Source of the DNA: Gordius sp. MW1
Lineage: Eukaryota > Nematomorpha > Gordioida > Gordea > Gordiidae
Length of the DNA: 64,000 nucleotides
Assembly: GCA_964036665.1 (NCBI GenBank)
Contig: OZ038530.1
Span: 16,514,001-16,578,000 of the forward strand
Reading direction: 5' to 3'
Under the pieces are notes generated by a model that saw only the letters and a program-made list of their open reading frames with translations, was not told where the DNA came from and did no database searches. Shown here in pieces: positions 46,920-56,853 of the stretch. Numbering within the stretch: the stretch's first letter is position 1; every line of letters starts with the position of its first letter. The translations under genes were made by a program, and so were the position numbers.

Positions 46920-49900
46920 ATGCAGGATTTTAAATTTATCCCATTCCAATCTTGTGTTGATACATCATTTTGGGTTAAACTTAATGATTCGAAGGTTGAT
47001 GAATATAAATTGGATGAGTCTGATATTGATATATTTGGCTTTCTAGACATTTGTAATATTAACTATGTCTTATAGAATATTTTTGTTAGGTCAACCAAAT
47101 CATAGTCCTTGCACTATATTTCTAGATGGAGATTCATTTGCTAAGTAATAGTTTTAGCAAATAAAGTTAAATTTGATAAGAAATTTAGGGATTCAACATA
47201 CTAAACTTTGTTTAAAAGGAAAACTAATAATAAAAAACACTTTGGAATCTTTTAGTAATGTTAATAAGAAAGAATTACTTACAACATATGGCCAAGATGT
47301 AATATTAAATTATAAACCATTACTTAATTTTAGTTTAGATCTATAATAAAATAGAAAATGAACATGCAATTTTACACCCTAATTTGCTTTATACCTTTCT
47401 GATATTATGTTTTGCAGTACTTTTAAAATTAACTTATACATAACGCATCCTTAGGATATTAAAAAATATAAATATGTATACTGGGTTGCTATTCCTTCAA
47501 TGTCATTCCCATCTTCTACTACCCTAAAAGAAAGTCCCTGTCTTTTAAAGGAAATTATTGATGAGAACCAAGTATAATTTATTTAGTTTCATAAAGTTGT
47601 GTAGTTGATCAATTTAGAGAAGCAATATATAAAGTGGTTAACAAGTCCCATGAATTTGCCAGATCAAGTCCCTACAAATCCAATTTATTTTTCCTTAATA
47701 TATGACGAATCACTCCAATTTAAAATTCAGCCTTTAAATTTGTGTGAATTATATGGCACCAATTTTAGCCTAGCAAATTATAATAGCAGTGTAATATGGT
47801 TGGGATTTTTTGACAATAGTTCTATACCCAAACCTTCTGATCAAGATAAGCCGGTGGTATATTACCCAGGTTGGTTGATGAGAAATTTAATTTCACTATG
47901 CACCATTAGAATTAACAAATTAGCAAGACCATATGACAGTACGTCCAAAACAATTAATAGTGAAGAAGCAGGGGACCTAAAGAATATAGAAGCTATAAAC
48001 ATTAATATCATAGCTTTTAAATTGACAAAAAATGATGGCGAGATCACTAAAACACTTTACTCCATATCAAACGCTAGCATGTGTTATAAGTTTAAATTCA
48101 AAGTAGATGGCAGTATTTATGAACCCAAATACATGGGTTGGGAACTTAATCAAAATGGTCAAATTAGTCCTAAATCAGTTGATCTCTCCCACGTATTGGA
48201 TCCCATCGAAATAGCGAGCTCGTCTGCCAAACTCAATGTTAAATTAATGAAATGGAGAGCTTTGCCAGAGTTAGATTTGGATAAAATATTTCCATTAAAA
48301 TGTCTTTTGATTGGAGCTGGAACTCTTGGATGTAACGTTGCCCGATGTCTTTTAGTAATTTTTTAATCACATTATATTTGTTGATAATCAGTATATTTCA
48401 GATTTATTTTATATGTTGGTTTTAGAACTCATTCATAGAATTTTAGCTAATTTATGTTGCCTAATTTATTATAGTCGAAAAATCGCATTATTTCAATTAA
48501 TTTGCAAGACTGATATGAAATTAAAAATGGCAACCAGCAAATTAGTTAAAATCGGTATCAGAGGAGGCTAGGGTAAAATAAATAAACTATTTTTTTGACC
48601 TAGCTGTTTTGCCACCTCTTTTGGCTTTCATTGATAAGGGAATTGATTAAATACTTATTTTTTAATTAGTTGGGGAAAAAATTAATAAATTTATTAAAAA
48701 AGCTTGACCCTAATTTTTTAAACTTGTTTATTCCTGCTCGAGCCAAAGCGAAATTTTGAGCTTACTAAAAAATATCTATAATACTGGTGAACCTATTATA
48801 TATAGGCTTGCTGAACTAATGACTAGAGACGGGTTTGGCTCACGCGACAAAATTTTAAGCTTCAATCTTATTTATTAGTTTTAAAATTTCGAACTGTAAC
48901 AAATTTTGAAGGCTTATAGTTACTAATATAAATTAAAAAAATTCGGCTCATGTTAGCAATATTTTTTTAAAGTCGGATCATAGTGAAATAGCTTAAATGA
49001 AGATCTCAAAATTATTGTTTTTTGGTTGGGGTCGTAAAACCTACACTTGGGGCGAAACTCAACCTTATACTTAATAAAAAGTGCTTATTATCAATGTAAC
49101 TTCTTCGTTTACTACATCTCTTAAGGCGTGGGGTATAACGCACATAACGTTGATAGACAACGGAACTATCTCCTATTCTAACCCGGTCCGGCAATCTTTA
49201 TACACTTTCGCCGATGCATTGCCAAACAACGACGCCCCTAATGGCAAATCCAGGAGCAAAGCCATTTTAGCGGCTAAAGCCTTAGCCCAAATATTTCCCA
49301 AAGTGGTAAGTTCTTTCCAGGGAGCCAGGCCCAAGGCCCACGAATTAAATCCTTTTTTAGTAGTATTGTTGTAAACACGGCTGGGATTTGTAGACGTCTT
49401 TGCCCTACTTTTTTATTCAAAGTGTGAATGAATTGAATGAATATATTTAGGTGTATGCGTTTTTTATATACACTTTTGTACAGATAAAATAAGTATTAAT
49501 ATGAATAATGGAAGTTTTAAGGTATTCAAATATCTAAATTTTATTGTATATTTAAATGCTATAATGAAGGGTGTGAATAAATCGGTACCACAATATTCAC
49601 ATAAGGGATATGAATAAAGCGATATTGTATAATATTCAAATTGTATTATAAGGGGTGTGAACAAAGTGGTACCATAGATTTGTTGGTTGACCTTTGGATT
49701 TAGATGGGCAAACATAATCAGACCAAAATTTTTTGTATATTTATGCGGCTAAGAAAAACATACCAGTAAACTTGAAATTAATTAATAAATTGCAGGTTTG
49801 ATAATATTTTTATTTTTTAAGAAGATAATAATAACATCTTACTTTTAATTTTATTGCGGCACTCCTAAAAGCTGTTCTTATTATCTTCTTAAAAATACCA

Positions 49901-52900
49901 GTGAACCTTTGCTCTGTTTACGTATAGTCGACTAAAACTCTAGGTCGACCAAACAAACGAAACCCAGCCTTTTTTTACAACACTAATTACTAGGTTGCCA
50001 GGGGCTACGACTTTACAGTACCATCTCCGGGCCACCCGGTTACCGGGGCGGAATTAACAGAAATTACTGCTCAAATCGATTTGTTAGAGTCATTGGTCGA
50101 GCAACACGATGCCGTGTTTTTGCTGACGGATAGCAGGGAAAGTCGTTGGTTGCCCACCGTTATAGGTGCTCTGTATGGTAAGGTATGAGATAATTAACAC
50201 TCCGCTCCTCTTGTCAGGTCAAAAATTGTGGCCCGATGTTTAAGGGGGGGGGGCAATATAGCTTTAATTTGGTTATTAAAATTGTTAGCTTAGTATGGAG
50301 GCATTATATTACAAAATCAATATGTTGTTTGCTGTAAAAATTCCGTCATTTGAATTAGTGGTTATGATTTTATATCCATTATTGTAGGATTATCAAAGTT
50401 CTTCCCTAGTTTTAATAAGGCTTGTGTTGTGCAGAGATTGTCCATTCGATCCAAATCAATAACTTTAAAACTTTTAAGTTAAATTTTTTAATGGTGATGA
50501 GGTAAAGAGTGATAAATATCTACATATAATTCGTTGCTAATATCGCATTTAACAGAATTTAGGTTTACACCTTTTGAAATTCTTTTACCGGCATAGACTA
50601 ATAAAACCATAGACTGCCGAATAGCTTAGAATTTTACATCAAATATAGCAAGCGCCATTTTGTGGGAAATTGTAACCAAACAATAGAATTCAGCAAAATT
50701 TATTGTTCTAATTTATTTATTTATTTTTAATTTATAAATTAAGCTATTAGTCTTATTTATTTTCTTTAATATTTTATCGCGGATAAGTATAAATATACCT
50801 GTTGTTAGGTTTTTCCTACAAAATGGCAGCTATTTTGGTGTCTGAATGATTTCAATAGTAAAAATCACTGTTCGGCAGTCTATGGTTTTATTAGTCTATG
50901 GTTACCAGTAAGTCGAAATGGTGTTATCGTGCACGCGGTTATGGCATTTTTTAGATTTAGAACATCACTTCGAAAATGAAGAATTTTTTGAAAATAAATA
51001 GGGACAGATGCCCTCCCTTCTCTTTTCCTGTGCTAAATCGAAGTTATCAATAATATATTCTTAATTGATCCCGCATGGGCGTAGCCAGAGGGTGGCAGGA
51101 AGGGGTGGATACCCCCTTTAAATTCAGAAGTTGTTAAATATTATAAATATGACTTCTCAAAAAATTGCTTTTTTGCCCCTCCCTATAGCATTATTGCCCC
51201 CTCTATTTCCAATCTTGGCTCGCCCATGTATTCCCGCGCGTTTATCAATTAGGAAATTATAACCTTATTACGGAAAATACAATCCATGTATTTAAATGAC
51301 TACTTGATGTTTTTATAACGTTTAATTTGATTACTGACCCTATAATTTTATTATTTATAAATATCGCCTCTAATTAATTTTTTTCCTAAAACACCGAAAT
51401 CTTTGCTATTTAATTCGCTTTCTTGAATTGTTAAAGCATTTTACAATGTTTTTAGCAAACAACTAACGATTTAAGGGCATCGACAACATTTTATAAGCTT
51501 TTATTACATAAAAACATTTAATTACACACGTTTTACTATGTACTTAAATCATCTCTATAGTCCTTGCTATTGCTTAAGGTCCCGTAAACATATAAACTAT
51601 CTATTCAATTCGTCAAATAAAATTTGTCGTTATTTGTCACATTATCTAAATCACGTGACCACCGCTTCGTCAGGTGATCATCACGACGGCGCTCGGCTTC
51701 GATTCGTTCCTGGTTATGCGGCACGGTACTCGCATCGCGTCAGCTGTTCACCACGACCCCAAGTCGGAGTCGACGATCGGCGGGACGGTACCGGGATATA
51801 ACCTAGGTTGCTATTACTGTAACGACGTCATAGCCCCTACCGATAGTACGGTCAATCGATCCCTAGATCAACAATGCACCGTTACCAGGCCCGGGGTGTC
51901 TTACCTCGCCAGCGGGCTAGCCGTGGAAATGTTTATTTCCCTCATCCAACACCCCCTCGGGTATTCCCACTCAAAATGGTTTTCAGAAACGTGTGGACTT
52001 CATAGACTCCTGAGATACAATAGACTGGCGCATGGGCGTAGCCAGGGGCGGCAGGGAGGGGCGGATGCCCTTATCTAAATTATTAAAATTATAGATAACA
52101 TTTAAAAAAAATGAGCATTTTGCCCCTCCCTAAATCATTATTGCCCCCCCCCCTAATTTTTAATCTGACCACGCCCATGGACTGGCGAACAGCTGATATT
52201 TTTTGAGTAAGGGTGTAGTCTGAAAATGTTTGGAAAATAAAATCGGCTGAATTTTAGTATTTATTTTCAAAAATTTATATCAAGCTAACATCACCTAACA
52301 AAAGCCCTAAATAAATAAAAAAAAGCTAGTTTTAGGTGAAAAAGAATATAACTTTATTGTAAACAGTTCAAAATGTGTATAACGTTAACCTATAGTTGTA
52401 TCTCACTTTAAATGGCCGCTTTAGTTGCTCAATTAATTTTAATGTAAAAAACAGCTGTTGACCAAGCTATGGAAACATTCTCGCGAACAGAGCCATGTTA
52501 ATACATGGAATAACTAACTAAACGCCATTCATTTTGTTGAATAATTAAATGTTACACTCAGCTAAGGAAAGATAATTCTTTGATGTTATCATAAATATAT
52601 CTTCTATATTTGCCATTTTTAATGCCATTATTTGAGATTAATCAAATTTAATTTAGACGCGACACTCTGATTGATAACACTGGATATTTCATTGGTAAAC
52701 TTAAGGTAATGTCGTGTATTAGTTTGCAGAGGTTTATAATTTATAATGTGCAAGGTTAACAAGCTAACGATGTTAAAAATTATGTTGTATAAATAATAAT
52801 CGTAAATCTAGGAATAAATTAGTAACTTTGTATTTTTATAAAAATTCGGACAATTTTATCATTTTAATAGTTGCATGTTATGTTTAGCGTAGACGCTCCG

Positions 52901-54144
52901 GCGCGAGCTAATGCGGGAATTGGTAATGATTGTGATTCAACTCAAGATGAAGGTATCGAATCGTGTTTGGGTATAGTGCCACATCAAATCAGGGGCTTTT
53001 TGTCTACGTTTTCCACTTTTCAACCCTTAACCATGGCTTTCGACAAATGCACCGCCTGCTCAAAATCGGTTTATAAAACGTTTTGATCATTTTCAAAATT
53101 TAATTTAATAAAATTTTTGAGATATAATTTAACTGTTTTGTATATACCTGATTAAAATATTATTGGTTTAAAATAATACAATTTTATTATTACAGTATAA
53201 AAGGAGCTTATATATGAGTAATATATATTCATCTTCCTCTTTTAAAAGAGACCAGGAATCCAAAATAGATTTAAAATTAAATTTTGCGATTAGCTAACGC
53301 TTGTTTTAATAAAAATGCGGGGTGATATTTAGAGGGAGGGGATTACCTTCTTATTTCTTTAAAAAGCCAACCCCATTTCCCCCTAAGGTTTAACAGGAGA
53401 AAACTATTGGTATAAAAATACTATACTCCAAGAGGGCCTTTTATATTTTTAGCCATCACATATCAAAAGAAATATCCCTTCTATTCTTGAACCCACAGCC
53501 TCTGTGAAGATAACATGTGACCCGATGGCCAAACTATAGGCGCTTGGGAAAATAGACTCAGGTTAACATGGGACTATACATGTACTGACGTATTTGCCCC
53601 ATCTAATCACAACAAAGATCCCCCCTACCTTCAGCCGAAGCACTGAATATTCTCGGATATTAACAATACTATAATTTTTCGTCTCATTGCTACAACCACT
53701 CTCACAACCTTTGGCTCTTAAGCCTTAAAAATTATTTAAAGGGAAACAAATTTCTTTACTATCCCATGATAATCGCAAATCGTTTTTTATAAGACAGAAA
53801 ATCGGTATCACTATCTGTAAATATAATTCAATAGGAATATCGGAATGTTTTCCGAATATTTATAATTCTTGACTTTTTATTTATTTCTTTCATCTTCACA
53901 AAATATGTATTTTTTAAAAATTATAAATGATTAGTATACCTTGAAATTAATAAAACATTTATATATCTGTTTTTAGGTGTTGGAAGCGTATAAATCGCCA
54001 GAAAAACTGGAATTTTTGATAAACGTTTTTAATTCCCCTCCTTCATTTCTAGAAGATTTTACCGGTCTAACAGAACTTCTGAACGGTACAAAAGCAAACG
54101 ATCTCATGACTTTGAGCAGTAGTAGTGGAAGCGATATTGCATAA
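46920..54144 (+). CDS. ATG7: Autophagy E1-like activating enzyme ATG7, complete
   Basis: ATG7 activates ATG12 and ATG8-family proteins with ATP through a thioester on its catalytic cysteine, then hands them to ATG10 and ATG3. Exons: 46920-47052, 47090-47144, 47181-47298, 47339-47416, 47455-47571, 47605-48354, 49126-49305, 49994-50182, 51674-51960, 52888-53068, 53977-54144. They total 2256 nt, all in phase: 751 residues versus about 700 in human. N-terminal landmarks are FKFIPFQSC and SFWVKLN, then NTLESF. The adenylation domain has [15 protein letters not shown] (GxGxxG, residues 404-409), [21 protein letters not shown] and [13 protein letters not shown]. The catalytic cysteine is in [13 protein letters not shown] (about residue 608). 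Then come [12 protein letters not shown] and [10 protein letters not shown], and [13 protein letters not shown] near the end. The first five introns are only 33-40 nt; later ones are long and MITE-filled. Confidence 0.97.
49364..49985. mobile_element. 622-bp TAGTGTTGTAAAA-family element at an ATG7 splice acceptor
   Basis: The left end is TATTGTTGTAAACACGGCTG and the right end CAGCCTTTTTTTACAACACTA. Inside are GTTGACCTTTGG and GTCGACTAAAAC, as in the short copies at 4646 and 20001. The flanks TTTAGTAG (49356-49363) and ATTACTAG (49986-49993) match 6 of 8. The right flank is the acceptor used by the exon at 49994. No transposase frame is seen. Confidence 0.75.
50592..50900. mobile_element. 309-bp inverted-repeat element in ATG7 intron
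   Basis: The ends are inverted repeats of about 30 bp: CATAGACTAATAAAACCATA then GACTGCCGAA, and the complement on the right. The flanks TTTACCGG and GTTACCAG match 6 of 8. The interior is closely similar to 61174-61456 across its length (AGCGCCATTTTGTGGGAAA, CAGCTATTTTGGTGTCTGAA). Confidence 0.85.
51074..51228. mobile_element. CATGGGCGTAGCC-family MITE in ATG7 intron
   Basis: Starts CATGGGCGTAGCCAGAGGG and ends TTGGCTCGCCCATG. The flanks TGATCCCG and TATTCCCG match 6 of 8. The standard interior blocks are present (TTTTGCCCCTCCCTA, ATTATTGCCCCCTCT). Confidence 0.85.
52031..52179. mobile_element. CATGGGCGTAGCC-family MITE with perfect 8-bp target duplication
   Basis: Starts CATGGGCGTAGCCAGGGG and ends GACCACGCCCATG. 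Both flanks are GACTGGCG (52023-52030 and 52180-52187). The duplicated octamer is the terminal sequence of the element beginning at 52180, so this MITE inserted into that element's end. It is the best evidence for the family's 8-bp target-site duplication. Confidence 0.92.
52180..52475. mobile_element. GCGAACAGCTGAT-family inverted-repeat element in ATG7 intron
   Basis: Starts GACTGGCGAACAGCTGATAT and ends AAACAGCTGTTGACCAAGC. It shares interior pieces (TAACAAAAGCCC, then TTTAGGTGAAAAA) with 658-1190. Its left terminus is split by the MITE at 52031. Confidence 0.7.
53490..53850 (+). pseudogene. Second copy of the RT element's C-terminal block, in ATG7 intron
   Basis: One frame reads [18 protein letters not shown], then VFAPSNHN, matching RPDGAMIPWEDGKFLAWD and IFAPTNNN near 44610. 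The codon just before PDG is TGA where the other copy has arginine, as expected from a CGA-to-TGA change. Further on, [15 protein letters not shown] matches RQKIGILIVRYN of the other copy. No RT part is present here. Confidence 0.7.
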
Positions 54145-54362
54145 AATCGAAGCAATTATTCCCTCATTACTATTTTATAATTTACATTATAAATTAATGC
54201 CTGTTTATTTTTTATGTCTGGCAATTTATATTTTATCAGATTGAATTTTTCATAAATTAACTGTGTTACTTATGGATGGGTGGTTAAATTACTACAAACG
54301 ACAAAATATCGCCTGACTTTACAAGTAACAAATGTAAAATCTCTACACAATTAAAACGCAAG

Positions 54363-54505
54363 CATGGGCTTAGCCGGGGGGAGGGGGGGTGGCAGGAAGA
54401 GGCGGCTGCCCCCAAAATCCAAAAATTTGTTAAAATTTATTAAAATTATGTCTAAAATTCAAAAAATATTGCCCCCCTCTAATTTCAATGATGGTAGCCA
54501 TCATG
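54363..54505. mobile_element. CATGGGCGTAGCC-family MITE after ATG7
   Basis: Starts CATGGGCTTAGCCGGGGGG and ends GATGGTAGCCATCATG. The flanks AACGCAAG (54355-54362) and AATGCAAG (54506-54513) differ at one base. It lies 219 bp past the ATG7 stop codon. Confidence 0.85.
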
Positions 54506-55115
54506 AATGCAAGGCTTGATAATTTTGAACACGTTAGATTATAATATCTAATTGAAGAATTATCATAATGAGAATCCCATGGTATTAAAAAGAGTTAATT
54601 AAAATTGAAAGGTATATTATCAAGCTTTTAACTCAAAATTTGTGAGTTGTTTAAAATAAATAAATAACCATATATTTGGTTATACTTTATATTAGGTTAA
54701 AACATTTATTTGTCAATTAAGCAGCTAAGAATAATAGTTACCCAAATCTCAGCAAATATGGCTGATTAAGGCAAAAGATAGTGCTTTTTCCTATTAAATA
54801 AAATTCTTATTTACTTTTTAAGGTTAAAATGTACATTGAGTTAAATATAAGATGTAATTTTTATGAAAATAAAAGGATATATATGTTTCAAGTACAAAGT
54901 AAAAAATAGTATATTATACAACCTGTAACTAATTATACTTTAAATTATAATGAACTCATTAGCCTGGACAATAAAAATATCCTAAATATTATACAACTTT
55001 ATTATCAAATAATTGCATGCATTAACAGCATTTAACAACCATTAGGCAATCATATTACATAACTTTGTGATCACAAAAAATACATGACTATAGAATAAAT
55101 AATTTAAATATAATC

Positions 55116-55853
55116 CTAGAGTTCTTCTTTGATATATTTGTGTTTTACTTCTTCAATTTTATCCACAAAATCACGCTTTTCTACAAAATTGTGTTCTTCA
55201 CCCCAATCTATCAGAATTTTTTTGAGCTTTGAAACTTTGTATTTTTTCAGTTTCTCTTTAGTAAGATCTGCAGCAGTGAGCTGTTTAACTAAACCAAGAG
55301 TTTGATAGAGTTAGAATACAAATCATTACAAATTTTAGTATTACATTATAAAAATAATAGATAAAAAGTGCTCACCAAACTTGTATTCACAAATTTGTGG
55401 ATCTTTCTTTTTTAATTTCTGGCAGATAACATTGCAAGGTAAATTATTTTTAAACAATTGATTAACATCCCCCATTAACGATGTTGGTGCATTTTCAATG
55501 GCTCCTACATTTTGACACTACAAAACAAATAAGTTAGTAAGTATAAATGTTTAAAACTTTAAAAAATTAATCAAGCACTTATATTGTATTATTAGTACCA
55601 CTTTCCATTCCTTTTTATCGTGTGGTAATGATTCGCAATATGTAGTCATTTTGGAAACTAACTCATTTTTGGCTACAAGAGAAGGAATGTCATGGGAGTC
55701 TTTGAATCCATTGCATAAACTTTCGCAAACTTATAATTATAGAATAGATCTAAAGTTATTACCTTCACATTCGTCATCCTGGGCATTACAAATCGAAAAT
55801 ATTGTAATGCAAAAGTACAAAATTTTAAAAAGCATATTTAACTTTAGACGCAT
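55116..55853 (-). CDS. MANF: MANF/CDNF-type ER neurotrophic factor lacking the C-terminal CXXC
   Basis: MANF and CDNF are ER-resident, secretable proteins induced by unfolded-protein stress. Exons: 55853-55763, 55729-55599, 55517-55376, 55288-55116, all in phase, giving 178 residues (human MANF about 180). The first exon is 33 nt from the second. The start MRLKLN leads into a hydrophobic signal peptide ending near SICNA. The saposin-like domain begins DDECEVCESLC and holds the six family cysteines plus two extra (ESLC and NLPC). ICQKLKKKDPQICEYK is the classic MANF signature. The C-terminal SAP-like domain reads KLKKILIDWGE, but where the family has CxxC this protein has EEHNFVEKRDF, one residue shorter and without cysteine. 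It ends KYIKEEL, a plausible KDEL-type ER retention signal. Assignment is secure. Confidence 0.95.
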
Positions 55854-56676
55854 GGTAAAAAATTTAAAAGCAATATGACGTATGTGTCGTGCCGGTTAGT
55901 GATTGGTTACATGAAAATAGTGAACACGTATTTTTAAATTACAAAGCAGATTAAATTTTTAGGACTTTAGGCTTATATTAGTATAGTAGCACTTAATCAT
56001 GGTATATTCGATATAAATAATCTAGATAGCGAACTAAAAAATAATAATTATTTAATTGAAAAACAAAAATTTTATAATATATATTTGAGGGGAAATTTAA
56101 GTTTAAATTACTAATGGAGTAATTATATAGCTCATCATTTAAGACCTGCGCCGTTTAACAGCGTAAATTAACTTAGCATCATCACGATTATAAGAGTCTA
56201 GCTTGAGATGCGCTTCTCTAATGTAAGGATTCTTATGATCCTATATCTTAGATAAAATCCCAATGGGGCTAGCGTTGTTAATTTTATAGCATCGCCACAG
56301 TACCGTATTTTAGCTACATTTATAAATCTTAGATTATTCATACATGAAAGAGGACAGCACACAGCAAACTCTACCTACGCATTTGTCTAATGGCACATCC
56401 AAGTGTCTATGACAAAAGAATATACTCATGGTCGGTTTGCACCACATCCAAATTTTATGTCTTTAAAAGAAAAGCAGACCAACAATGTGGATGTGGCTAA
56501 TTTATGCACACCTTAATATGTCTTAAGCAGACCTCCGACGTGGCCCCCAGCGCGCCCATTACATCACTGCATTCCATAGGATAAAGTCTCAGTTGAATTA
56601 ATTTTATAATTTTTTCATGTAATTTATAATTTTGTTGCTCTTCACCTCATTTTAAAGGATAAAAAGTTAAAACACG

Positions 56677-56845
56677 CATGTGCGTAGCCAAGGGGGGGGG
56701 GGGCAGGGAGGGACGGCTGCCCCCTCTAAATCCAAAAATTTGTTGAATTTATTAAAATTATGGCTAAAATTTCAAAAAATGATTATTTTGCCCCTCCCTA
56801 TATCATTAATGCCCCCCTCTAACTCCAATGCTGGCTACGCCCATG
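56677..56845. mobile_element. CATGGGCGTAGCC-family MITE, well preserved
   Basis: Starts CATGTGCGTAGCCAAGG with a G run, and ends TGCTGGCTACGCCCATG. The flanks AAAACACG (56669-56676) and AAAATACG (56846-56853) differ at one base. It may serve as the family reference: GGCTGCCCCCTCTAAATCC, TTGTTGAATTTATTAAAATT, TATTTTGCCCCTCCCTATA. Confidence 0.9.
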
Positions 56846-56853
56846 AAAATACG

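Noticed and set aside
51538-51801. Open frame overlapping an ATG7 exon in another frame.
   Set aside because: The ATG7 frame through 51674-51960 matches the E1 catalytic region residue by residue; this is a shadow.
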